Shown here piece after piece: positions 1-7,526 of a DNA stretch of 31,868 bases. The position numbers and the translations under genes are program-made. Below the pieces are notes generated by a model. That model did no database searches. It was not told the DNA's origin and saw only the letters and a list, made by a program, of their open reading frames with translations. Each line of letters opens with the position of its first letter. Position 1 is the first letter of the stretch. The DNA comes from Dehalococcoidales bacterium (GTDB taxonomy: Bacteria > Chloroflexota > Dehalococcoidia > Dehalococcoidales > RBG-16-60-22), in assembly GCA_030606585.1 (NCBI GenBank), contig JAUWGD010000003.1, positions 1 through 31,868 of the forward strand, written 5' to 3'.

Positions 1-410
1 ACGAGAGCCACTATGGCGGCCGGGTAAGTTACCTTATTTAATATTAACTGGTGTTCCCAGTCGATGAATATAATCATCAGAAACACGCAGCACCAGAAAG
101 CGGTAAGAGCAAACTGGGCACTCAGGCCGAACTGCCAGAAAGCCAGGAAAAAGAGAGTTCCGCTGAGCACTTCTACCAGCAGTACCCGGAGGGGAATCCG
201 TGCCCGGCAATAACGGCAGCGTCCGCGCAGCCATAAATAGCTGAATAACGGAATCAGGTCCTTCACCAAAAGCCGGTGCTGGCAGGAGTCGCAGTGAGAA
301 GGAGGATAGACCAGCGACTTACGCAAAGGCAGGCGGTCAATACAAACATTAAGAAAGCTGCCTACAGCTATACCGAGTAATGTAAAGACGGCGGTTAGCA
401 AGACTGTCAT
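1..410 (-). CDS. pilD: Prepilin peptidase (type IV leader peptidase), C-terminal part outside window
   Basis: Membrane aspartic protease that cleaves the type IV prepilin leader and N-methylates the new N-terminus; it would process the pilin encoded at 727-1101. The minus-strand reading opens with a hydrophobic helix followed by GSFLNVCIDRLP, then PPSHCDSC and RGRCRYCRARI, the paired CxxC zinc-binding cysteines of the N-terminal methylase domain (about residues 15-75). A second hydrophobic stretch leads to IFIDWEHQLI, whose Asp fits the first catalytic aspartate. The second catalytic motif (GxGD) lies beyond the window edge. The ATG at 408-410 was chosen because it sits just before the conserved membrane helix; its ribosome site is weak. 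About 136 residues are visible of a family that usually runs to about 250. Family assignment is firm; the symbol follows the neighbouring pilus genes. Confidence 0.9.
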   Translation of the reverse strand, partial: MTVLLTAVFTLLGIAVGSFLNVCIDRLPLRKSLVYPPSHCDSCQHRLLVKDLIPLFSYLWLRGRCRYCRARIPLRVLLVEVLSGTLFFLAFWQFGLSAQFALTAFWCCVFLMIIFIDWEHQLILNKVTYPAAIVAL

Positions 411-458
411 ATCGTTACATTTTGACGGGTTTTTCCGGTGGAGTCAACAATATTTCCC

Positions 459-562
459 TGTTTACGGCATTGCGGGCAAACCATCCATTAAAGTAAGGGT
501 TTACCACTATCGGAATTGAGGGTAAGTATTATCGTAATAATCGTTACAAATGTATAAGCTGT
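459..562 (+). pseudogene. Possible zinc-ribbon coding relic (transposase-type)
   Basis: In one plus frame 459-488 reads CLRHCGQTIH and then stops. One frame over, 497-562 reads GFTTIGIEGKYYRNNRYKCI followed by SC. Joined by a single frameshift they give C-x2-HCG ... RYKC-x2-C, the layout of zinc ribbons found at the N-terminus of several transposase families. Nothing recognisable continues past position 580, so if real it is a short decayed fragment. A chance match cannot be excluded. Confidence 0.22.
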
Positions 563-602
563 ATTTATTCGTTATGTTTGTAACGCTTGTAAAGGTCTTT
601 AC
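542..602. promoter_or_regulatory. Inverted repeat plus adjacent palindrome upstream of pilin
   Basis: CGTTACAAA (542-550) is repeated inverted as TTTGTAACG (577-585). Four bases further on GTAAAG-GT-CTTTAC (589-602) is a perfect 6+6 palindrome. Such symmetric sites are typical of binding sites for dimeric regulators. They lie 125-185 bases before the pilin start codon and 130-190 bases before the divergent peptidase gene, so they could act on either gene. Function is inference from position and symmetry. Confidence 0.35.
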
Positions 603-726
603 GAAAACAGGACTTTATTCCCATGCGTATTTGGGACTAAATCCTCATTGAACTTTATAGGCGCTATGTTAAGCTTTAAATGAAGGTAAAAATCTCAAAA
701 ATAAAGGTTATGAGGAGGTATCTAAA

Positions 727-1101
727 ATGAAGAAGTTTTTCAGGAAGTTCCGCTATGGAGAGAAAGGCTTCACCCTGATCGAGCTGCTGGTGGTGGTTGC
801 CATTCTCGGTGTTCTCGCCGCGGTAGCTGTACCTAACGTAGGTAGGTTTATCGGCACGGGTGAGCAGCAGGCCGAAGCAACCGAGCGGCATAACATCCAG
901 ACCGCGGTCATGGCCATGATGGCCGAATACCCTTCTGACACCCCAGTTGCAGGCACTATACCCAAAGGTGGAACCGGCTCCGAAATCACGATGACTGATA
1001 ACATCAGTATTAACATGTCAACGTACATCACCGGTACGTGCGCTTACGCGTGGAATATTGATGATGAGGGCACCGTAACCTCCAACACTACCGGGTCATA
1101 G
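727..1101 (+). CDS. pilA: Type IV major pilin-like protein
   Basis: Structural subunit of a type IV pilus or pseudopilus. The 124-residue product has a short basic leader ending in Gly14 and then FTLIELLVVVAILGVLAAVA, the class III signal sequence with Phe+1 and Glu+5 after the cleavage site; the same stretch forms the assembly helix. The rest is a small globular domain (about 85 residues) with a single Cys, so the usual C-terminal disulfide loop is absent. The start is fixed by GAGGAGG seven bases upstream. The gene faces away from the pilus operon, is alone on its strand, and ends just before a strong terminator, so it probably has its own transcript. It could be the main pilin or a minor pilin; abundance cannot be read from sequence. 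Confidence 0.9.
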   Translation: MKKFFRKFRYGEKGFTLIELLVVVAILGVLAAVAVPNVGRFIGTGEQQAEATERHNIQTAVMAMMAEYPSDTPVAGTIPKGGTGSEITMTDNISINMSTYITGTCAYAWNIDDEGTVTSNTTGS

Positions 1102-1161
1102 CACAGTATATTTAATGAAGAACATAAGCGCATAAGATTATTAATAACTTAGATTGAATAG

Positions 1162-1215
1162 AGAAAGTCTATCGGCAACGAATTACCCGGGAGGTTGCTG
1201 ATAGACTTCTTTTTG
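1162..1215 (+). terminator. Rho-independent terminator after the pilin gene
   Basis: AAGTCTATCGGCAAC pairs with GTTGCTGATAGACTT across a loop of about 13 bases, with a single G-U pair, and is followed by CTTTTTG. It lies about 60 bases after the pilin stop. On the minus strand the same stem is followed only by TTTCTCT, so it may also weakly end the pilT transcript. Confidence 0.85.
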
Positions 1216-1282
1216 TGTGTGATATTCGATAAGTGAAATCAGCCAGCGGAAGTTCAAGCGGTAGAATAAGGGTGGTTTAGTT

Positions 1283-2392
1283 TTACATGTTGGAATAGGC
1301 CATGTCCTGGCTGGCTTGGGGGTGGGTGTCTCTTTCGCCGGTAAGCTTGGTTATTTCGTCACGGTCATTACAGAATTCGAAGACACTATCGCGACTTATA
1401 ACGGCGTTACGGTACAGCCTGACAAGTGCCTGGTCCATTAGTTCCATGCCCTGCTGCGTGTTCATACGAATCGTATTGGGAAGCTGGTAGGTCTTACCTT
1501 CCCGGATAAGGTTTCTCACCGCCGAGTTAGCTATCATTACTTCAATTGCCGCTACCCTGCCCGAGCCGTCGGCTTTAGGCACCAGTGACTGGCAGAAAAT
1601 ACCGAGGAGTAGAGACGCCAGGCGTTCCTGAGCCAGGTGTCGCTCGTGGGGCGGGAACATGTTGGCGATTCTCTCCACAGCCTGGGCGGAACTGGGGGCA
1701 TGGCCGGTGGTCAATACAAGATGTCCGGTTTCGGCCACGGTGAGCGCCGCCGAGGCTGTCTCCAGGTCTCTCATCTCCCCTACCAGTATCACGTCCGGGT
1801 CCTGCCTTAATACGTGCCTCAGGGCTTCGGCGAAGGACAGTGTGTCCGCGCCCAGCTCGCGCTGGGTGATGGTGCACTGCTTATTTTCATACGTATACTC
1901 GATAGGGTCCTCAATCGTAATAACTCTTCGGCTTTCGGTCTGGTTTAAATAATCAATCATGGATGCCAGGGTGGTTGTCTTACCGCTGCCGGTAGGACCG
2001 CTGACCACCACCAGGCCGCGCGGCCGTTGAATAAACTCTTTACATACCTCGGGTAATCCCAGGCTTTCGGGGGTGGGGATATCGGGTGGTAACAAACGCA
2101 TGACAAGGCTGATTGTGCCGCGTTGCATGGCGGCGTTAAAACGGACTCTGCCGACTTCGGGGACACTGCGGCCGAAGTCGAGTTCAAGGCAGCGCTGGAA
2201 CTCAGCCATTTCTTCTTCCGTGGTTATCTGGCTTAGTCCCTGCTCTATGTCCTCGGCATTTAACGTTGGCTGGGCTTCCGAAGGTATGAGCTTACCATGG
2301 ATACGAAATAACGGGGGCTTGGACACAACCATATGCAGGTCAGAGGCGTTCTGAGACTTGGCTAATTGAAGCAGATTGATAATATCTACCAT
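1283..2392 (-). CDS. pilT: Type IV pilus retraction ATPase PilT
   Basis: Cytoplasmic hexameric ATPase that drives pilus disassembly and twitching. The 369-residue protein starts with the PilT N-terminal motif SDLHMVVSKPPLFRIHGKL. It has Walker A GPTGSGKTTT (about residue 132), an Asp box ITIEDPIEYTYENK, Walker B DPDVILVGEMRD, and the His box ETGHLVLTTGH. The C-terminal part carries AVRNLIREGK, the PilT-specific motif needed for retraction in studied homologues, and GMELMDQALVRLY. The His box reads TTGHAPSS where many PilTs have GTLHTNSA. It is the last gene of the operon and overlaps the end of the pilM-pilN fusion by 7 bases. Its ribosome site GGGGGGAG is inside the upstream gene, which suggests translational coupling. 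Confidence 0.95.
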   Translation of the reverse strand: MVDIINLLQLAKSQNASDLHMVVSKPPLFRIHGKLIPSEAQPTLNAEDIEQGLSQITTEEEMAEFQRCLELDFGRSVPEVGRVRFNAAMQRGTISLVMRLLPPDIPTPESLGLPEVCKEFIQRPRGLVVVSGPTGSGKTTTLASMIDYLNQTESRRVITIEDPIEYTYENKQCTITQRELGADTLSFAEALRHVLRQDPDVILVGEMRDLETASAALTVAETGHLVLTTGHAPSSAQAVERIANMFPPHERHLAQERLASLLLGIFCQSLVPKADGSGRVAAIEVMIANSAVRNLIREGKTYQLPNTIRMNTQQGMELMDQALVRLYRNAVISRDSVFEFCNDRDEITKLTGERDTHPQASQDMAYSNM

Positions 2393-3891
2393 ATTGCTCC
2401 CCCCAATTTAATACCCAGAGAATACAGCATGATGACATCGTCGTCTTCCTCGCCGCCACCTTCTTCTTCCTCACCCTCTTCTATACCTGATTCTCTGGAA
2501 AGAGTGGATATGGTAATTTCAAGGAACCTTCCGGTAGCATCAAGTTTTCTTACGTATACCATGACCTCTTCCTCGCTCTCCGCCCAACCATTAACAATCA
2601 GGCGGCCACTGGTATGGCTAATGCTGTTAATCTCAAATTCATCTATCTGGTTATCCACGATGGCTTCAATATCATCGTTTATATTATCACCATTAGTATT
2701 GATGTTGTTCAGTGCGGCAATAAAGTTCACTTTGGCGGCTTCGTAACTGGCCAGTTGTTGCTCTGCCGCCGCAATTTCCTGGGTTAGCTGTTCTTTCTGG
2801 CCCTGTTTTTTCTGGATGAGAAAGTTATTGGAACTCAGTTGAAAACTCGCCTCTTCAATATTGGCGGCGGAGTCCTGAATCGTTATTCCCAGCAGGGCAA
2901 TTAAACTGATGGCGACGACGCCCGCGGGTATAGCCATTATTCGATTTAAAGAAATCGGCTTGGGCAGATAGGGTGAAGGCAAGGTATTGAAATTGGGTAG
3001 CAGAGGGCCGGCTTCTCTGGTCATTACTTTAAGCGCAAGCCCGACATTCACCAGGTGATGTGACGGGTCGAGTTGTTTCAGGCATTTTAACGGCGATGTA
3101 AGCGGAGAAACCTGATATCCAAGTTCATGGGCCAGAGTTTCGTATACCTCCGGTTCATCGGCCAGCTCTCCGGAAACAAGCAATGGCGCGTTCGGTTGAA
3201 TAAGGTTATCCGAATTATTGGAATTATAAAACTCGATAGTACGCTTGAGTTCATCCTTGACTATCACTACCTTGTCTGCAAGGGATAATGATTCCTCGGG
3301 GAAGGATACGGTACGGATTGGTTGGGGAATCCTGTTGACCATGATAATAATGTCAAACTCTTTTGACTGGACATCAACAATCATGGCACTATCTTCCTTG
3401 GCCAGTCTTGCCAGAGCCAGGGGCTTGATGTCCATAAGGTATGGCTTAAATCCCGCCTTGTTGAGTACCCTTACCAGGGTATCGGCGATCTGCCGCGGTA
3501 TGGCCACCATAAAGGCCTGTATCTTTCCCTCGGACACGGAGACAGTCTGCCATGAGATATATAGCTGTTCAAGAGGTACCGGCAGGACCCTGCGGGCCTC
3601 CCTTTGTATCGCCTCGTCCAGCATAGCCCCGGGTAATTCGGGCAGGGAAATCGGCCGGGTCAAACAGTGAAGTCCGCTCAAACCGAGGATTACCTTCCTA
3701 TCGCTTATCTTGTTGCTCTTGAAGAGGTTTTTAATCTTGGCAACGAGTTCTGCTTCTTTTCCCTCGGTGGTGATGCTGCTGAGGCTGGTGTCCAGAGGTA
3801 CGTCAGCCAGCTTGGTTATACGCTTGCCGCGTGTGACCATTAGTCTGATACTGGTATCGTTAATATAAAGCGTGGTTGTATTACTGGGCAT
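2386..3891 (-). CDS. PilM-PilN fusion, type IV pilus alignment protein
   Basis: Residues 1-310 have the actin-like PilM fold: a short N-terminal strand, the LPELPGAMLDEAIQREARRV segment typical of PilM, AMIVDVQSKEFDIIIM near residue 170, and PLLVSGELAD near 237. One transmembrane helix (about 318-338) follows, then a coiled coil (about 345-390) and a small domain ending near residue 480. That second half matches the build of PilN. PilM and PilN normally are separate proteins joined by an N-terminal PilN peptide, so here they appear covalently linked. The tail is unusual: a run of Glu, Gly and Asp and then hydrophobic residues read through the pilT start region. It begins two bases after the pilO-like stop codon. 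The fusion call rests on fold features read by eye. Confidence 0.8.
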   Translation of the reverse strand: MPSNTTTLYINDTSIRLMVTRGKRITKLADVPLDTSLSSITTEGKEAELVAKIKNLFKSNKISDRKVILGLSGLHCLTRPISLPELPGAMLDEAIQREARRVLPVPLEQLYISWQTVSVSEGKIQAFMVAIPRQIADTLVRVLNKAGFKPYLMDIKPLALARLAKEDSAMIVDVQSKEFDIIIMVNRIPQPIRTVSFPEESLSLADKVVIVKDELKRTIEFYNSNNSDNLIQPNAPLLVSGELADEPEVYETLAHELGYQVSPLTSPLKCLKQLDPSHHLVNVGLALKVMTREAGPLLPNFNTLPSPYLPKPISLNRIMAIPAGVVAISLIALLGITIQDSAANIEEASFQLSSNNFLIQKKQGQKEQLTQEIAAAEQQLASYEAAKVNFIAALNNINTNGDNINDDIEAIVDNQIDEFEINSISHTSGRLIVNGWAESEEEVMVYVRKLDATGRFLEITISTLSRESGIEEGEEEEGGGEEDDDVIMLYSLGIKLGGAIW

Positions 3892-3893
3892 AA

Positions 3894-4460
3894 TTAAATA
3901 CCTTCATATGAGTAGACAACTATCTGGAAGTTGGCAGATGGTTGTTTATCACTACTTTCATCGGGAATACTTATTTGGGTTGATTGAACATAGCCGGTGG
4001 AGTAACCTTCATTCAGGCCGATAAGAAAATCAACGATATCCTCTAACTCGCCGGTTACGGTGGCGCTAATAGATGTCTCGTAACAATTGATGTTCTGGAT
4101 TGTGTCGGTTGATATCGTTGTGTTGGTGAGGTTCTGGATAACTACGTCGCAGTACTCGGCGATTGCGAAAAATTTCTCAGTAACATCAACACTTACCACC
4201 GTCTGGCGGAGCCTGTCCTGTACCTCATTAAGCTGACTTTCGCTTTCATCCAGTCTTTGCTGGAGCTCTTCCAGTTGCGGGCGCAGGTGCGATACCTGTA
4301 TGGTATCCACTCGCATTGTAGATAAAGTCAGTTCCTCTTCCAGTTCGGTTTGCTCCGTGAGCTGCTGAGAACGAGTGACACCAAGACCAGCCAGGATGAC
4401 GACAAAGATGCCCGCCGAGAGAATCAACCAGCCTGTTTTACTAAACTTTAAACCTTTCAT
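3894..4460 (-). CDS. PilO-like inner-membrane pilus assembly protein
   Basis: About 188 residues: a short cytoplasmic stretch, one membrane helix (WLILSAGIFVVILAGLGV), a long coiled coil rich in Glu, Gln and Leu, and a C-terminal alpha/beta domain ending SANFQIVVYSYEG. This is the PilO architecture; PilO pairs with PilN to form the periplasmic-side alignment complex. The reading frame is open further upstream to 4556, but that would overlap the end of pilC by 71 bases with unlikely sequence, so I place the start at the ATG at 4458-4460, directly before the membrane helix and 25 bases after pilC. The gene lies before the PilM-PilN fusion, the reverse of the usual pilM-N-O order. A divergent PilN is a possible alternative. 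Confidence 0.72.
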   Translation of the reverse strand: MKGLKFSKTGWLILSAGIFVVILAGLGVTRSQQLTEQTELEEELTLSTMRVDTIQVSHLRPQLEELQQRLDESESQLNEVQDRLRQTVVSVDVTEKFFAIAEYCDVVIQNLTNTTISTDTIQNINCYETSISATVTGELEDIVDFLIGLNEGYSTGYVQSTQISIPDESSDKQPSANFQIVVYSYEGI

Positions 4461-4485
4461 AAAAACGTCCGATAACTCTTTTACA

Positions 4486-5697
4486 TTAGAATGATGTCTG
4501 CCCGTACATTGAATACATGGCTGAAACCATCGATACGGCAATAAGGCCAACGACACCGGCTATAACAAGCGTCATTACCGGTTGAATCATAGCGATCAGG
4601 GATTTGGTCTTGTCCTGGGCTTCATTTTCATAGTTCTGGGATACAGCCAGTAAGGAAGTATCAAGGGTACCCGTTTCCTCACCGACCTTGACCATCTGGA
4701 CCATCATCGGCAGGAAGAGAGGGTTCTTGGCCATTGGCTTGGATAAACCCTCACCCTTGAGCATATCTGACTGGACGTTGTAAAGTGCCTGGGCCATTAC
4801 CCTGTTGTTGCAGCCCTGTATAACTAAAGGCATAATTTCGGTCAGAGGCAGGCCGGCCGCATATAGCAACGAGATGCTCCGGCAAAACCGGGCTATCTCG
4901 TTGAGGTGCCTTACCCTTCCCAACATCGGGACACGCAGTATCAAGGTATCGAATTTGTATTTGCCGTCCGACGTTCTGAAGTAAATAAGCCCCAGTCCTA
5001 TAACGATAAATATTATCAGGAAGATATGGAGGCCGTAAGTGCGGAGCACTACGGATAAAGATATCATCATCTGGGTGAGAGCAGGCAACTCGGCACCGAG
5101 CGATCCGTACAGGTCGGCGAAAGCCGGCAAAACGAAGAACATCAATACACCGACCACCACCACGGTCACCACGGCGGCTATCATCGGGTACATGAGGGCG
5201 CCCTTAATTCCCTTGCGGGTAGCCATTTCCTTCTCCATATGGTCGGCTACCTGCTTTAGCATTGTCTCGAGGCCACCGGTCTGTTCTCCGATGCTAAGCG
5301 TACGGCAGGCCATCGTTGAGAATACATCCGGGTGCCGGCTCATAGCTGTTGAAAGCTGGTCGCCGTTGCGTATGTCGCTGATGACATCGTAAACCACTTT
5401 TGTCAGCGTGCGATTCGTTATCTGTTCCTGCAATAATTCCAGAGAAGTGACTATGTTGATGCCGGATTCAAGAAGCAGGGACATCTGCCGGTAAAGCATG
5501 ATGACTTCAGTCTCTTTGACAGGAAACAGCTGCGCGGCCAGCTTACCCAGGCTCAGGAACGGGACGTATGGCCTGAGGTTAATCAAGCGGTAACCGGCAA
5601 CACCGAGCATTTCGGCAATCGCGTTTTCACTGGTTGCCGATATTTTACCCTTAACGATATCGCCTGATTCACCGCAGGCTACATATTGATAAAGCAT
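4486..5697 (-). CDS. pilC: Type IV pilus inner-membrane platform protein PilC (GspF family)
   Basis: Polytopic membrane protein that links the pilus motor ATPases to pilin polymerisation. The 403-residue length is normal for the family. An N-terminal segment (MLYQYVACGESGDIVKGKI) typical of PilC/GspF is followed by two related GspF domains. Each has the helical cytoplasmic part (for example IMLYRQMSLLLESGINIV and EIARFCRSISLLYAAGLPL) and then hydrophobic helices. Membrane segments lie near residues 170-195, 220-240 and 370-395. The motif KVGEETGTLD in the second domain parallels SIGEQTGGLE in the first. It sits between pilB and the pilO-like gene in the same direction. GGAGCGG upstream of the ATG is a usable ribosome site. 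Confidence 0.94.
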   Translation of the reverse strand: MLYQYVACGESGDIVKGKISATSENAIAEMLGVAGYRLINLRPYVPFLSLGKLAAQLFPVKETEVIMLYRQMSLLLESGINIVTSLELLQEQITNRTLTKVVYDVISDIRNGDQLSTAMSRHPDVFSTMACRTLSIGEQTGGLETMLKQVADHMEKEMATRKGIKGALMYPMIAAVVTVVVVGVLMFFVLPAFADLYGSLGAELPALTQMMISLSVVLRTYGLHIFLIIFIVIGLGLIYFRTSDGKYKFDTLILRVPMLGRVRHLNEIARFCRSISLLYAAGLPLTEIMPLVIQGCNNRVMAQALYNVQSDMLKGEGLSKPMAKNPLFLPMMVQMVKVGEETGTLDTSLLAVSQNYENEAQDKTKSLIAMIQPVMTLVIAGVVGLIAVSMVSAMYSMYGQTSF

Positions 5698-5758
5698 TAA
5701 GTATCCGCTCCGATATTTATCTCCTCAAGCAGTGTTATCAAGTATAAATATTTAATTG

Positions 5759-7276
5759 TTACCCTACGGAGTAAGCATTACGCAGCACTTCAGCAGGGGT
5801 GGTAATATTTTCCTTCACCTTGAACATCCCGTCCTGCGTCAGGGTAAGCATCCCCTCTTTAAGGGCCTGGTTGCGTAATTCATTGGCGGTTGCTCCCTTA
5901 ACCAGTAGCGTTTTAATTTCGTCACTGGTGCAGAATATCTCAAATATGCCTGCCCGTCCCCTGTAGCCGCTGTTGGAGCATGATTTACACCCGGCACCCT
6001 GCATAAATTCATTTCGTTCTTCGCCCATTTCGCGGTTGTAGATGATTTTCTCCTCAGGAGTGCCTTCAACAAGGTGGGCGCAGTTGGGACAGATGCGGCG
6101 TACCATACGCTGGGCAATTACGCCGATGAGGGCAGAGGAAACCAGGAATGGCTCCACGCCGAGGTCGATAAGGCGTAACACCACACCTACGGCGTCGTTG
6201 GCATGGATTGAAGACAGCACTAGGTGTCCGGTAAGGGCCGACTGAATAGCTATATTGGCGGTTTCGGCGTCACGTATCTCACCGATTAATATAACATCGG
6301 GGTCGAGTCTCAGCATGGACCTGAGACCGCTGGCAAAAGTGACGCCGGCCCGGGGATTAACCTGAATCTGGTTGATATTGGAGAACCGGTACTCAACCGG
6401 GTCTTCTACGGTCAAAATGTTACGTTCTGTCTGGTCAAGAGAATTTACAGATGCATATAGTGTGGTGGTTTTACCTGCGCCGGTCGGACCGCTTACCAGT
6501 ATAATTCCGTAAGGCACTCTAAGCATGCTTTCGTATTTTTCCAGGCTTTCGGTAAGAAATCCCAGTTCGGTTAGCGTCAGGGTGGCTCGTGATTTGTCCA
6601 GAAGTCGCAATACCGCCATTTCACCGCAAACGGTAGAGATAATGCCTACCCGGATATCTATCAGACGCCCTTTCGCCTTTATAGAAAACTGACCGTCCTG
6701 CGGCCGATGGTGGTCCGCTATGTTCATATTGGCCAGAATCTTAATTCTGGAAATAATAGGCGTCAATGTCTTTAACGGGAGCGAGAACATATTGTGTAAT
6801 GAGCCGTCTATACGGAAGCGTACACGTATTTTATCTTCCCCGGGTTCAAGGTGAACGTCAGAAGCTCTGGCTTTTACGGCTTCATCAATGATTAGCCTCA
6901 GGGCCTGGGCAACGGGAGCCTCCGTGGCCGTGTCTATCATTAGCTGCGTATCTGTTTTATCGCCGTCCGATAACGATATACTGGAAATCTGTTTCTCTAT
7001 CTCGTCATAGGCTTTATAGTTGAAGTCGATAGCATCAAGGATTTCTTCCTGGGTTGCAGCCTCGGGCTCTATGCGCATCTGGCTCCAACTGGACAGGGCT
7101 TCTAGGGCGAGAATATCGGACGGGTTCTCCATAGCCACATGCAGGACATTACCGTCTATAGTCAGTGGTATGGCGTGATACTTACGAGCCATGGCTTCAG
7201 GAATGAGTTGCAGGGCTTCCGGCTCAGGCGATTTCTTGCGCAAGCTATTCTTGGCTTCTTCAATAGATTCTGCCAT
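5759..7276 (-). CDS. pilB: Type IV pilus assembly ATPase PilB (GspE family)
   Basis: Cytoplasmic motor ATPase for pilin polymerisation. The 505-residue protein has a single N-terminal MshEN-type domain (about residues 15-90), shorter than PilBs with two. The GspE ATPase core then shows RASDVHLEPGEDKIRVRFRI, Walker A GPTGAGKTTT, Asp box TVEDPVEY, Walker B DPDVILIGEIRDAETA, and the His box TGHLVLSSIHAND. Near the C-terminus CPNC and CKSC form the tetracysteine zinc site that separates PilB/GspE from PilT. It is the first gene of the minus-strand pilus operon, with 61 bases to pilC. Start ATG at 7274-7276 is preceded by GGGGA. A possible promoter lies at 7339-7367. Confidence 0.95.
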   Translation of the reverse strand: MAESIEEAKNSLRKKSPEPEALQLIPEAMARKYHAIPLTIDGNVLHVAMENPSDILALEALSSWSQMRIEPEAATQEEILDAIDFNYKAYDEIEKQISSISLSDGDKTDTQLMIDTATEAPVAQALRLIIDEAVKARASDVHLEPGEDKIRVRFRIDGSLHNMFSLPLKTLTPIISRIKILANMNIADHHRPQDGQFSIKAKGRLIDIRVGIISTVCGEMAVLRLLDKSRATLTLTELGFLTESLEKYESMLRVPYGIILVSGPTGAGKTTTLYASVNSLDQTERNILTVEDPVEYRFSNINQIQVNPRAGVTFASGLRSMLRLDPDVILIGEIRDAETANIAIQSALTGHLVLSSIHANDAVGVVLRLIDLGVEPFLVSSALIGVIAQRMVRRICPNCAHLVEGTPEEKIIYNREMGEERNEFMQGAGCKSCSNSGYRGRAGIFEIFCTSDEIKTLLVKGATANELRNQALKEGMLTLTQDGMFKVKENITTPAEVLRNAYSVG

Positions 7277-7338
7277 AATCAGGGATTCCCCAATCTATCT
7301 ATGTAAAATATCTATATACGCGTGTCCGCTATACAAAA

Positions 7339-7367
7339 ATCTTATATGTCTTTCGTCCCATTTACAA
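7339..7367 (-). promoter_or_regulatory. Possible sigma-70 type promoter of the pilus operon
   Basis: Read on the minus strand, TTGTAA and TAAGAT are separated by 17 bases, 4 of 6 matches each, about 60 bases before the pilB start codon. The region is AT-rich and other weak matches exist nearby, so this is tentative. Confidence 0.35.
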
Positions 7368-7526
7368 TAGCTCTTTGGTCATAGGCAATTAGAGGGATAT
7401 ATAGTACCTTACCGGTGTTGCGGGTTGAGCACTATGGCTCTTTTATATGGTAAAATATTATGTTAAAATACAATCGTAAACCAAAATAACAAAACCGGCA
7501 GAATTATCAAACCGTGAGGAGACATA

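Larger units (their letters stand above)
411..726. other. Intergenic region between divergent prepilin peptidase and pilin genes
   Basis: This 316-base stretch holds no intact gene. It contains an inverted repeat and a 14-base palindrome (542-602), a possible broken zinc-ribbon coding relic (459-562), and a hairpin of GGCAAACC (475-482) with GGTTTACC (498-505) that has one mismatch. The pilin ribosome site GAGGAGG ends at about 718. I see no convincing -35/-10 pair for the pilin; the region from 600 to 690 is AT-rich but its best matches are poor. Confidence 0.6.

Noticed and set aside
459..520. GGGCAAACC near a hairpin, recalling the c-di-GMP-I riboswitch core
   Set aside because: The following conserved GACGCAAAGCC half and the receptor stem are absent, and the position is over 200 bases from the pilin start.
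4461..4556. Upstream extension of the pilO-like gene
   Set aside because: Would overlap pilC by 71 bases and adds Cys/His-rich residues unlike PilO; the ATG at 4460 fits better.
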